Assembly: GCA_021792795.1 (NCBI GenBank)
Contig: JAJYUB010000001.1
Location: forward strand, 62,001 to 126,000
Source of the DNA: Acidobacteriota bacterium
GTDB taxonomy: Bacteria; Acidobacteriota; Terriglobia; Terriglobales; Acidobacteriaceae
Direction of reading: 5' to 3'
Length of the DNA stretch: 64,000 nucleotides
The translations under genes were made by a program, and so were the position numbers. Below the pieces are notes generated by a model. It was not told the origin of the DNA and made no database searches. It saw only the letters and a list, made by a program, of their open reading frames with translations. Positions 30,399 to 38,833 of the stretch are shown in pieces (positions within the stretch are counted from its first letter, which is position 1; each line of letters begins with the position of its first letter).

Positions 30399-31904
30399 CT
30401 ACGATTTTGATTCGGTCATACGATTCATTTCCTGCGCTGCGCTCATCTTCTGCACCAGGTTGGTGGTGCTGAAGCCCGCGACCGTCGGCACAATCGCGAC
30501 ACGGCCGCCCCAGCTGCGCACCAGCTCCGCGCCAACCACCGTCTCTTCCGTATAGTCGCCGCCTTTCACCAGGACATTGGGCCGCAGTGCCTCGATGGTC
30601 GCCAGCGGCGTGTCGTCGTCGAAGATCACGATGGCATCGGTCGACGCCATCGCCGCCAGAATGCGCGCCCGCTCATTCTCGCCGACGATGGGTCGGGTGG
30701 GGCCCTTCAAGCGGCGCGCTGAAGCATCGCTGTTGATGCCGAGCACCAGATGGTCGCCCATGCGGTGCGCGTTTTCCAGCAGCGTAATGTGGCCGATGTG
30801 CAGCAGATCGAAGCATCCATTGGTGAACACAATCGTCTCGCCTCGATCGCGCCATTGCGCCGCGCGCGCAATCAGGCCGGCGCGGTCCACCACCTTTTCC
30901 CGCGTGCTGGCCGCTACTTCCACTGACAATGTCGCCAGCAGGTTCGCGCGATCGATCGGCACCGTGCCCACGCGGCTGACAACAATTCCGGCGGCGACAT
31001 TGGCCAGTTGAAGCGCGCTTTCCAGATCGAGCTTCGCCGCGGCTGCTGCGGCCAGCGTCGCAATCACGGTATCGCCCGCGCCGGAGACATCGTAAACTTC
31101 GCGCGCCAGGGCTGCGGCATGCAGGTCGTGCTCCGGGTCGCGATCCACCACGCGAATGCCGCGCTCGCTCATCGTCACGGTCAGGTAGTCGAGCGCGAGC
31201 GACGCAATCAACACGCGACCCGCTGCCAGCAGTTTCTCCGGTTGCTGCACAGTTACTCCGGTGCAGATCGATAGCTCCTGCAGGTTGGGGCAGATCGTCG
31301 TGGCATGCCGGTATTTGGAAAAATCGCTTCCTTTAGGATCGACCAGCACCGGAATGTTCTTGCTGCGCGCTTCTTCGATAACGTGCCGGCAGACCCGTTC
31401 CGGCAGCGCGCCCTTCGCGTAGTCGGACAGAATGACGCTGTCGGCGTTCGCAATTTGCGCCGTTAAGGCGTGCAGCAGGCAATCGATCTCCGTCTCGAAC
31501 GGCAGCTCCGGCGTTTCCACGTCGAGCCGCATCAATTGCTGCCGCCCTGCCATGACGCGCGTCTTCGAAATGGTCGGACGCTTCCAGACGCAAACCGCCT
31601 CCGCCCCGATTCCTGCCGAGGCCAGCAGCCCGCGCAATGTCTCCGCAGATTCATCCTCGCCCAAAAAGCCGGCCAGCGATACCTGCGTCCCCAGACCGGC
31701 CAGGTTCATCGCAACATTGGCAGCGCCGCCGGCAACATGCGTCCGCCGTGCAGACCGCAGCACAGGCACGGGCGCTTCCGGGGAGATACGGCTGACGTCG
31801 CCCCACAAATACTGGTCCAGCATTAAATCGCCGACCACCAGCACGCGATAACGCTGGAAGCCGGACTCAACCAGATCGAGGACACGGTGAAGATCGCGTA
31901 TCAT
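30399..31904 (-). CDS. hldE: Bifunctional heptose-7-phosphate kinase / heptose-1-phosphate adenylyltransferase
   Basis: Makes ADP-heptose for the lipopolysaccharide inner core. 501 residues from ATG 31904 with GGAG 6 nt upstream; a TTG 12 nt further out is less likely. The N-terminal PfkB/ribokinase domain (about 1-320) has VVGDLMLDQYLWGDVSRISPEAPVPV, VAGGAANVAMNLA and the catalytic DVSGAGDTVIA. The C-terminal nucleotidyltransferase domain has VFTNGCFDLLHIGHITLLENA (HxGH) and VLVKGGDYTEE. It lies 43 nt behind a heptosyltransferase gene, forming a heptose unit. Confidence 0.97.
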   Translation of the reverse strand: MIRDLHRVLDLVESGFQRYRVLVVGDLMLDQYLWGDVSRISPEAPVPVLRSARRTHVAGGAANVAMNLAGLGTQVSLAGFLGEDESAETLRGLLASAGIGAEAVCVWKRPTISKTRVMAGRQQLMRLDVETPELPFETEIDCLLHALTAQIANADSVILSDYAKGALPERVCRHVIEEARSKNIPVLVDPKGSDFSKYRHATTICPNLQELSICTGVTVQQPEKLLAAGRVLIASLALDYLTVTMSERGIRVVDRDPEHDLHAAALAREVYDVSGAGDTVIATLAAAAAAKLDLESALQLANVAAGIVVSRVGTVPIDRANLLATLSVEVAASTREKVVDRAGLIARAAQWRDRGETIVFTNGCFDLLHIGHITLLENAHRMGDHLVLGINSDASARRLKGPTRPIVGENERARILAAMASTDAIVIFDDDTPLATIEALRPNVLVKGGDYTEETVVGAELVRSWGGRVAIVPTVAGFSTTNLVQKMSAAQEMNRMTESKS

Positions 31905-31947
31905 GCTGTGCTCCAATCTATCCTAACCGCCTTCATCGCAGATTGGG

Positions 31948-33042
31948 TCATCGCGGGCTGGGGACCAGGGTATGGGCCAGCGAAAGTCGCGCCAGCACGC
32001 GATGCACCAATCCCAGCACTTCCGCCGGAAGAATCGACGTGAGGCATTTTTTCTTCTGCTCGACGCATGTTTCCAGATCGCATCCCCAGCAGTCGGTGCG
32101 GTGATACACCACTTCATGCTGGCTTCCCCAGGGAAACCATGTCCGCGGTTTATTCCGCGCGGCAAATACCGCGACGCAGGGCGTGCCGACCGTCGCCGCA
32201 AGATGCATCGGACCGCTGTCATGGCCCAGAAAAAGCTTCGTACGCGCCAACATCGCCGCCGACTCGCGAGGAAGAAGTTTTCCGCACAAATTGACGGACC
32301 GTCCCGCCCACGACGCCGCAGCACGTTCACTTACGGCAGTCTCTTCTCCGGCTCCCACCATCACCAACCCGTACCGCGGCAACTCCGCGGCCAACGTATC
32401 CAGCACGCTGCGCCAATTGTCCGCGCCCCAATCTTTTGCCTGCACTTTGGTGCCCACGCAACACGCCAGCAGCGGCCGCCCTTGCACCGGTTCCAGCGCC
32501 TCTGCCGCGCGTTTATGTTCGTCGAGTGTTAGCCCCAAGTCCCAATTCGCAGGGTCCTGCAGGTCAATCATTCCCAGGCTTCGCATTAAGCGCGCCAGCC
32601 GCACCGCTTCCGGCTCATACCATCCGGTCGCCGGGTCCAGCAGATTGGCGCGGGCGTCGCGCGCCAGCGGCAGGCCAATGATCCTGGGAATGCCGCACAG
32701 CCGAAAAAACGCAGCGTCGCGCAGCACCTCGCTCGCCAATCGTCGCGGCGTCAGGTAGACCAGCACCTGGGCGCGATACGCGCGAATTTCCCGTTGCAGT
32801 GCGATCAGGTCGCCGAGGCTTCGCGTCGCAATCGGATAACGCATATAGCTGTGTACCAGTCCAGAGCCCCCTAACACCGCAAACGCAGCCGGAGCTTTGC
32901 TGTGCACGGGAATGTTTGTCAGCAGACGGCGCTCCGCATCGGGATAGGCGCGCGCAATCTGATGGAAGCAGGGCAGCGCCACCACCGTGTCGCCCAGGCT
33001 TCCCAGCCGATAAATCAGAACGCGTTCGACACCATTCCGCAT
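31948..33042 (-). CDS. Glycosyltransferase family 9 (ADP-heptose:LPS heptosyltransferase type)
   Basis: GT-B glycosyltransferase of 364 residues, predicted to add heptose to the LPS core. The N-terminus has VLIYRLGSLGDTVVALPCFHQIARAYPDAERRLLT, typical of WaaC/WaaF/RfaQ. The C-terminal donor site has FLGHDSGPMHLAATVGTPCVAVFAARNKPRTWFPWG. Two cysteine pairs (CWGCDLETC and KKKCL) near the C-terminus resemble the extension seen in many GT9 proteins. It is probably co-transcribed with hldE. Exact acceptor position (heptosyltransferase I, II or other) cannot be read from the sequence. Confidence 0.9.
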   Translation of the reverse strand: MRNGVERVLIYRLGSLGDTVVALPCFHQIARAYPDAERRLLTNIPVHSKAPAAFAVLGGSGLVHSYMRYPIATRSLGDLIALQREIRAYRAQVLVYLTPRRLASEVLRDAAFFRLCGIPRIIGLPLARDARANLLDPATGWYEPEAVRLARLMRSLGMIDLQDPANWDLGLTLDEHKRAAEALEPVQGRPLLACCVGTKVQAKDWGADNWRSVLDTLAAELPRYGLVMVGAGEETAVSERAAASWAGRSVNLCGKLLPRESAAMLARTKLFLGHDSGPMHLAATVGTPCVAVFAARNKPRTWFPWGSQHEVVYHRTDCWGCDLETCVEQKKKCLTSILPAEVLGLVHRVLARLSLAHTLVPSPR

Positions 33043-33157
33043 GTCTGTAGAAGTCCAATGCTACTGTGCGATCGATCGAAGAAGAACAGGAATTTCTTTG
33101 CCGTCTCTCTGAGGCAACGCGATTGGATGCTTCAACCTGCCCGGCAATTGCGTCGTC

Positions 33158-33163
33158 TATAAT
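33158..33163 (+). promoter_or_regulatory. Perfect -10 element for nuoI, implying a leaderless transcript
   Basis: TATAAT ends 6 nt before the nuoI ATG (33170), which places the expected transcription start on or next to the start codon. No Shine-Dalgarno sequence precedes the ATG. The -35 region is poor (ACCTGC at 17-nt spacing). Confidence 0.5.
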
Positions 33164-33169
33164 GATCGT

Positions 33170-33655
33170 ATGTCGATTGTGCGCGATCTCGCAGCCGTTG
33201 CCAAAGGAATGAGCGTCACTTTCGGGGAAATCTTCCAGCCGACCGAGGTGGAGAACTATCCCGACGGTCCTGGGCCCTTTCGCGGCGCGAAATTTGAAGA
33301 ACGCTACCGCGGCCGGCATGTGCTGCAACGCGATGAAAACGGCCTGGAAAAATGCGTGGCATGTTTCTTGTGCGCCGCCGCGTGCCCGTCGAACTGCATT
33401 CACATCGAGGCAGCCGAGAATACCGCGGAACAGCGTATTTCCAGCGCAGAGCGCTACGCCAAGGTCTACAACATCGACTACAATCGCTGCATTTTTTGCG
33501 GCTACTGCGTTGAGGCCTGCCCCACCGACGCCATCACCCATGGCCACGGGTTTGAGTTGTCCTCGCTGAACACCACCAGTCTGGTCATGCGTAAAGAGGA
33601 CCTTCTGGCCCCGATGCCGGACTCCCCGGCCAAACTGGAATCTTCCACTCAATAA
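33170..33655 (+). CDS. nuoI: NADH-quinone oxidoreductase subunit I (orphan copy)
   Basis: Peripheral-arm subunit of complex I carrying two [4Fe-4S] clusters (N6a/N6b). 161 residues. The cluster motifs are CVACFLCAAACPSNCI (about 57-72) and CIFCGYCVEACPTDAI (about 105-120), both complete. The family region FEERYRGRHVLQRDENGLEKC precedes them. No other nuo gene is adjacent. The normal operon must be elsewhere, and this may be either the only nuoI or a second copy. The acidic C-terminal tail (about 135-161) is variable. Confidence 0.93.
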   Translation: MSIVRDLAAVAKGMSVTFGEIFQPTEVENYPDGPGPFRGAKFEERYRGRHVLQRDENGLEKCVACFLCAAACPSNCIHIEAAENTAEQRISSAERYAKVYNIDYNRCIFCGYCVEACPTDAITHGHGFELSSLNTTSLVMRKEDLLAPMPDSPAKLESSTQ

Positions 33656-33793
33656 CTGAAACCCGCGCAATCGCTAAGATAGAACCAAAGGCTGAAGTTT
33701 GCCCGTCGATTCTGTATTTGCGGTCGGACAGTTATGGCGGAACGCTGCATGCGTCGATGGATGGAGCAAATTTCAAGTTGGAGAGGCCGTCAA

Positions 33794-34390
33794 ATGAAGC
33801 CGCCTAAATTTTTTTACGTGGGCATCGCCGCTGTCCTCGCGTGCGTCTTTTCCGCCCAGGCTCGTGGAGTTGCGCCAACCGGCAGTACGGCGCCCCAGGG
33901 GGCCCAGCCCAGCGCTGTTCTTGCGCAGGGCCAAGCGCCGTTGATGAAGTTCAAAATACTGAACCAAAGCGCGCAGGAAACAACCTACGCCGTTATCTTC
34001 GGCGCTGGGGATGAGGTGTTCAGCGGTCTGACACAGTTCGCGGAAGATCATCATATTTCCGCCGCGAGAATTACGGGCATTGGCGCGATCGAGAGCGCAA
34101 CCCTGGGGTGGTTCGATCCGCAGCGGAAGACCTACCGGCGCATCTCCATCGATCATCAGTCGGAGGTGCTTTCATTGTTGGGGGACATCGCACTGTATCA
34201 GGGCAAGCCCGTCGTCCATGCCCACATGGTCGTTGGGTTTCCAGATGGGACCGCGCGCGGCGGCCACCTTTTGCAGGCCCATGTTCGACCAACCCTTGAA
34301 GTCATCGTTACGGCATATCCACGGCCCCTGTACAAGAAATTTGATGCAGAGAAGGGACTTGCGGTGATTGATCCGTCGATTCAAAAGTAG
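33794..34390 (+). CDS. Exported PPC (DUF296)-domain protein
   Basis: 198 residues from ATG 33794, preceded by GGAGAGG 7 nt away; an in-frame ATG at 33734 would put 20 polar residues before the signal peptide. A signal peptide (about 1-24, VLACVFSAQA) predicts export. The PPC/DUF296 domain (about 55-180) has FGAGDEVFSGLTQFAEDHHISAARITGIGAIESATLGWFD and HAHMVVGFPDGTARGGHLLQAHV, whose histidines may bind metal. PPC domains are usually cytoplasmic, or attached to plant AT-hook proteins; an exported version is unusual. Biochemical function is unknown. Confidence 0.85.
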   Translation: MKPPKFFYVGIAAVLACVFSAQARGVAPTGSTAPQGAQPSAVLAQGQAPLMKFKILNQSAQETTYAVIFGAGDEVFSGLTQFAEDHHISAARITGIGAIESATLGWFDPQRKTYRRISIDHQSEVLSLLGDIALYQGKPVVHAHMVVGFPDGTARGGHLLQAHVRPTLEVIVTAYPRPLYKKFDAEKGLAVIDPSIQK

Positions 34391-34399
34391 CCGGGGTGC

Positions 34400-34438
34400 G
34401 GGGTGCCCCATTCAAGCATTCTTTTGGCTTGAGTGGGG
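34400..34438 (-). repeat. CTCAAGC-type hairpin with GGGGCACCC tail, in the metH leader
   Basis: Read on the minus strand: CCCCACTCAAGCC, a short loop, then GCTTGAATGGGGCACCC. The same arms occur on the plus strand at 46945-46980. It lies just upstream of the metH ribosome site (AGGAGA at 34453), so the hairpin would be in the metH leader. Confidence 0.7.
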
Positions 34439-34461
34439 ACAAACCTATTTTGAGGAGAACG

Positions 34462-37400
34462 ATGCAGAACTTCTTAGAAATTTTACGAGATCGAGTGATC
34501 GTCTACGACGGCGCCATGGGCACCAGTATCCAGAAGCATGCCCTGACCATCGACGATTATTGGAACAAGGAAGGCTGCAATGAGCTGCTGGTGCTCAGCC
34601 GGCCCGATGTGATTCGCGGTATTCACGCGAGCTTCCTCGAAGTTGGCTGCGACGTCATCGAGACCGACAGTTTCGGTTCGTCGCGTCTCGTGCTGGCGGA
34701 GTACCAACTGGAAGACAAGACGCGCGAGCTGAACATGGTCGCCGCGCAGTTGGCGAAAGAAGTTGCCGCGCAATATTCCACGCCGCAAAAGCCTCGCTTT
34801 GTTGCGGGTTCCATTGGCCCCACCACCAAGCTCCCATCGCTCGGGCACATTACCTACGATGCCATGGCGGAGGCCTATCGCGAGCAGATTGAGGCGTTGA
34901 TTGAAGGCGGCGTGGACATTCTGTTGATCGAGACCTGTCAGGATTTGTTGCAGGGCAAGATCGCGCTGGCCGCGTGTGAGGACGCGATGCGCTCGACCGG
35001 CAAACGCCTGCCAGTCCAGATGCAGGTCACCTTGGAAGCCACGGGAAGAATGCTGCTGGGCAGCGAAATCGGCGCGGCGCTTGCCGTACTGGAATGCTTT
35101 CAGCCGGACATCGTCGGGCTGAACTGCGCCACCGGTCCGCGCGAGATGAACGACGCGGTGCGCTTTCTCTGCCAGAATGCGACCCGGCCTGTCAGTGTGC
35201 TGCCGAATGCCGGGCTGCCGCAGAATGTCGGCGGCCATGCCGTGTATGCGCTAACGCCGGCGGAGCTGGCGCATTTTCACAAACAGTTCGTGGAAGAGTA
35301 TGGCGTGCGTGTTGTGGGCGGCTGCTGCGGCACCACGCCGGAGCATCTGCGCGCCGTAGTCGAAGCGGTAGAACATTCCAAGCCGGCGCCAACCCATGCC
35401 GTGGCGCAGAGCGTGGCGGCCAGTGCTTACTCCTCGATCCCGCTGGAGATCGACGGACAACCTGTGATCGTCGCCGAGGAAATGAACACGACCACGCGCA
35501 GTCCCGTGTTTCGCGAGATGGTCCGAAGCGGCGATTATGGCGGCATCCTGGCGCTTTCAAAACGTCTGGCTGCGGAAGGCAGCCAGATGCTCGATATCTG
35601 CTGCGCCATTGTCGGTGAAGACGAGAAGGCATATATGAATGCGGTGCTCGATCAGATTGCCACGCGTGTGCCCGCGCCGGTGCTGGTCGATTCCACCGAA
35701 GCGGATGTGATTGAAGAAGCGCTGAAGCGTATTCCCGGCAAGCCGTTGATCAACTCCATCAACCTGGAAGATGGCGAAAAGCGAACGTCGAAGGTGCTGC
35801 CCATGGCACGCCGCTATGGCGCGGCTGTGATTGCGCTGACCATCGACGAAGACGGAATGGCGCTGACCGCGCAGAAGAAAGTCGCCGTGGCGCGGCGTAT
35901 TTTCGAGTTGGCGACGAAGAAGTATGGGCTGCGCCCGCAGGACCTGATCTTCGATCCGCTGACGTTGCCGATTTCAACCGGTCAGGAGGACTATCGCACC
36001 GCCGGCATTGAAACGCTGGAAGCCGTGCGCCTGCTGAAGCAGGAGTTGCCGGAATGCAAAACAATTCTCGGCGTCAGCAACATTTCCTTTGGATTGTCGA
36101 CCTATTCGCGCCGTGTTTTAAACAGCGTGTTCTTGAAAGAAGCGGTCGATCGCGGGCTCGATATGGCCATTGTGAATTACTCGAAGATTTATCCGCTCTA
36201 CAAAATCCCTGAAAAGGAAGTGGACCTGGCGCGCAAGCTGATCTTTCGCGAAAGGGCTCAAGACGAATCCGGGGATACTTCAGACGGCGATCCACTGCAG
36301 GTGTTTATGGCCTATTTTGCCAACCTGCAAAAAGACCCCAACGCGGAGCCGGAGCCGGAGGCCGTCGAAGCCCTCACCATTGAAGACAAGCTGAAGCAGT
36401 TGATTATTCGCGGAGAGCGCAGCGTCGGTGCGGGCGCGAGTAAGCAGTCGCTGGAGGACCTGCTGGAGACCGCGCTTGAGACCTACACGCCATTGCAACT
36501 CATCAATACGGTGTTGCTGGATGGGATGAAGACAGTTGGGGAACTGTTTGGCGCGCGCAAGATGCAGCTTCCGTCGGTGCTCGATTCGGCATCGGTGATG
36601 AAAGCTGCGGTCGCATACTTGGAACCGAAGATGGAGCGCGTCGAAGGCTCGCAGCGGGGGACCATTGTGCTGGCCACAGTGAAAGGGGATGTACACGACA
36701 TCGGCAAAAATCTCGTGGACATCATCCTGTCGAACAATGGCTATAAAGTGGTAAATCTCGGTATTAAGCAGCCGTCGGACGCGATCATCAAGGCGGCGCA
36801 CCAGCACAAGGCGGACGCAATCGGCTTGAGTGGACTGCTGGTAAAGAGCACGTTGGAGATGAAGTATGTGATCCAGGATTTACAACACCTGGAAAGCGAC
36901 ATCCCGGTTATTTGCGGCGGCGCCGCGTTGACGCGGAAATATGTCGAAGACGATCTGCGCAAGGAATACGCGGGCCCCGTGTACTACGCGGAGGATGCCT
37001 TCGCGGGGCTGCATGTCATTGGAGACCTGACAGCGGAAGATGCCGGCGTGCGCGCGGAGCGCATAGAAGACGGGCGAACGGTGCGGTTGTTCGAACGGAA
37101 AAATCTTTTGCCGGAGGAGCAGATCGGGCCGCAGCCGCCTGTATCGACCGAGCGGTCATCGGTGATTCAAGACGCGCCGGACATTCCGCTGCCGCCATTT
37201 TACGGAGTGCGCGTGAAGAATGATTTTTCTCTCGACACTGTGTTCGCATACATCAACGAGACGGCGTTGTTCAAGAATCAATGGCAACTGAAGACCGCTT
37301 CCGCAACGGACTATGTTCGCCTGGTCGATGAAAAGTATCGTCCGATTTTGCATGAGATGATTGCCGAGGCGAAGCAGACGGGATGGCTGGAGCCGAAGGT

Positions 37401-37989
37401 CGTCTACGGCTATTTCCCGTGCAACAGCGATGGCAATGACGTGGTCGTGTATGCGCCGGAAGCGGCGCCGCCAGGGAATACGAAACAGGAACTGTTACGT
37501 ATTTCTTTTCCGCGACAGCGCGAGGGCCGCAAGCTTTCCATCGCCGACTTCTTTCTGCCGAAAACCTCGGATCGCCTCGATGTCATTGGGTTTTCCGTCG
37601 TCACGGTGGGGCAGCGCGCCAGCGATTTGACCAAGGAATTGTTCGATCGCGGAGATTTTACGAAGTATCTATACACGCATGGACTCAGTGTAGAAACTGC
37701 CGAAGCGCTGGCCGAGTACATGCACAAACTGATGCGCGAAGAGCTTGGTATTGACGGCGAAGATTCAAAAGAAGTGCGGGACCTGTTCCATCAAAAATAT
37801 CGCGGCTCGCGATATTCGTTTGGCTATCCAGCGTGCCCGAATTTGGAAGACCAGGCCAAGATTTTTGCATTGCTGCATCCGGAGGAAAACATCGGGGTGC
37901 GGTTGACGGAGAGCTATCATCTGGAACCGGAGCAGAGCACGGATGCCATTATCGTGCATCATCCCCAGGCGAAATATTTCGTGATTTAG
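34462..37989 (+). CDS. metH: Cobalamin-dependent methionine synthase
   Basis: Methylates homocysteine from 5-methyltetrahydrofolate through methylcobalamin. 1175 residues from ATG 34462 with TGAGGAG directly upstream; the frame also opens 22 codons earlier inside a repeat. The homocysteine domain (1-315) has DGAMGTSIQ and zinc cysteines in GLNCATGP (about 222) and GGCCGTTP (about 287-288). The pterin domain is at about 350-610. The B12 cap and binding domain has KGDVHDIGKNLV (cobalt-ligand His near 743) and SGLLVKSTLEM. The AdoMet-activation domain is at about 920-1175 (YRGSRYSFGYPACPNLEDQ). All four modules are intact. No B12 riboswitch is visible upstream. Confidence 0.97.
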   Translation: MQNFLEILRDRVIVYDGAMGTSIQKHALTIDDYWNKEGCNELLVLSRPDVIRGIHASFLEVGCDVIETDSFGSSRLVLAEYQLEDKTRELNMVAAQLAKEVAAQYSTPQKPRFVAGSIGPTTKLPSLGHITYDAMAEAYREQIEALIEGGVDILLIETCQDLLQGKIALAACEDAMRSTGKRLPVQMQVTLEATGRMLLGSEIGAALAVLECFQPDIVGLNCATGPREMNDAVRFLCQNATRPVSVLPNAGLPQNVGGHAVYALTPAELAHFHKQFVEEYGVRVVGGCCGTTPEHLRAVVEAVEHSKPAPTHAVAQSVAASAYSSIPLEIDGQPVIVAEEMNTTTRSPVFREMVRSGDYGGILALSKRLAAEGSQMLDICCAIVGEDEKAYMNAVLDQIATRVPAPVLVDSTEADVIEEALKRIPGKPLINSINLEDGEKRTSKVLPMARRYGAAVIALTIDEDGMALTAQKKVAVARRIFELATKKYGLRPQDLIFDPLTLPISTGQEDYRTAGIETLEAVRLLKQELPECKTILGVSNISFGLSTYSRRVLNSVFLKEAVDRGLDMAIVNYSKIYPLYKIPEKEVDLARKLIFRERAQDESGDTSDGDPLQVFMAYFANLQKDPNAEPEPEAVEALTIEDKLKQLIIRGERSVGAGASKQSLEDLLETALETYTPLQLINTVLLDGMKTVGELFGARKMQLPSVLDSASVMKAAVAYLEPKMERVEGSQRGTIVLATVKGDVHDIGKNLVDIILSNNGYKVVNLGIKQPSDAIIKAAHQHKADAIGLSGLLVKSTLEMKYVIQDLQHLESDIPVICGGAALTRKYVEDDLRKEYAGPVYYAEDAFAGLHVIGDLTAEDAGVRAERIEDGRTVRLFERKNLLPEEQIGPQPPVSTERSSVIQDAPDIPLPPFYGVRVKNDFSLDTVFAYINETALFKNQWQLKTASATDYVRLVDEKYRPILHEMIAEAKQTGWLEPKVVYGYFPCNSDGNDVVVYAPEAAPPGNTKQELLRISFPRQREGRKLSIADFFLPKTSDRLDVIGFSVVTVGQRASDLTKELFDRGDFTKYLYTHGLSVETAEALAEYMHKLMREELGIDGEDSKEVRDLFHQKYRGSRYSFGYPACPNLEDQAKIFALLHPEENIGVRLTESYHLEPEQSTDAIIVHHPQAKYFVI

Positions 37990-38048
37990 GCCGACCGCCG
38001 CGGCGCCTACGAGGGCCCCAAAGTGGCCGCGCGCGGGCCCAGGAAAAA

Positions 38049-38110
38049 TTAGTTGCTAAGGCAACTAAAATGAGGGAAAACGATGCAATTGGTTGCCTTA
38101 GCAACCAATT
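38049..38110. promoter_or_regulatory. Two tandem MarR-like palindromes upstream of the glucosaminidase gene
   Basis: Palindrome 1 (38049-38068) is TTAGTTGC-TAAG-GCAACTAA, a perfect 8-bp dyad. Palindrome 2 (38087-38110) has 10-bp arms, AATTGGTTGC and GCAACCAATT, around CTTA. Both contain GTTGC-N4-GCAAC, the loops are complementary (TAAG/CTTA), and the centres are 40 bp apart, close to four helical turns. Operators of this type bind MarR-family dimers. A smaller CGTTGCAACG palindrome follows at 38144-38153. No MarR gene is in the window. Confidence 0.55.
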
Positions 38111-38219
38111 TATTGCCGGCGGTTTCCGTTGCCGTAAAGTGGTCGTTGCAACGGACATTGGCGCATCGATCGATCGTTCCCATGGATACTGGAAGTAGAG
38201 TCCCTTCCCAGGAGCGTCC

Positions 38220-38696
38220 GTGTCCATTCAAACGATTTTTCTGTCTCGCGCCTATCGGGCCGCCCAAGCCGCGCATCACATTTTTCCCGCGTACGCCGCT
38301 TGCGAGGCCGCGTTGGAGTCGGGATGGGGCCGATCCCAACTCGCCGTGGAGGCGAACAACCTGTTCGGCCAAAAGCAGAGCCAGCCTCCGCTGGCTGCGA
38401 CGGAGACCATTACCCTGCCGACGCGGGAATACCTGCACGATCACTGGATGACGGTCTCAGCCAACTGGGCGAAGTTTCCCGACTGGAACGAGTGTTTCAG
38501 GGCGCGCATGGCGCTACTGGAACGGCTGGCCCGCGCCTATCCGCATTATGGAGCGGCGCTGAAAGCGGCCACAGGCGAGCAATATGTGACTGCGGTGTCA
38601 CTGAGCTGGTCGACCGATCCGGAGCGGGCGGGCAAGGTCCTCGCGGTCTATGACGCACATGCGGCCGCCTTTACGGATCCGCAGCGGGCAGCGTAG
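38220..38696 (+). CDS. Glucosaminidase (GH73, FlgJ-like) domain protein
   Basis: Probable N-acetylglucosaminidase acting on peptidoglycan, 158 residues. It starts at GTG 38220, with GGAG 6 nt upstream. The GH73 core is visible as FPAYAACEAALESGWGRSQLAVEANNLFGQK, with the catalytic glutamate in ALESGWG near residue 33, followed by DWNECFRARMALLERLAR and YVTAVSLSWSTDP. There is no signal peptide, so export would need holin-like help or another route; phage endolysins share this layout. It lies between metH and a phosphohexomutase, behind two tandem palindromes that may control it. Confidence 0.85.
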   Translation: MSIQTIFLSRAYRAAQAAHHIFPAYAACEAALESGWGRSQLAVEANNLFGQKQSQPPLAATETITLPTREYLHDHWMTVSANWAKFPDWNECFRARMALLERLARAYPHYGAALKAATGEQYVTAVSLSWSTDPERAGKVLAVYDAHAAAFTDPQRAA

Positions 38697-38724
38697 GTTA
38701 CATATTCCTTGTTGTTGCTCCTGA

Positions 38725-38770
38725 CCGCCGAACTCCCAGGTCTCAAGGTCGAGAACTGGGAGTTCGGCGG
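38725..38770. repeat. Long hairpin containing a 26-nt repeat of the CCCA-TCTC type
   Basis: Outer perfect 15-bp arms, 38725-38739 and 38756-38770 (CCGCCGAACTCCCAG and its complement), enclose TCTC-AAGGTC-GAGA. The central 26 nt (38735-38760) follow the 10-6-10 design seen at 20211 and 46849. It lies between the glucosaminidase and phosphohexomutase genes. No T-run follows, so it is not a classical terminator. Confidence 0.75.
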
Positions 38771-38833
38771 CACATGGGCAAGATGCATCCAACATTCGGT
38801 ATTCTTGTTTCTAAGAAAGTAGAGAGGGAGAAG

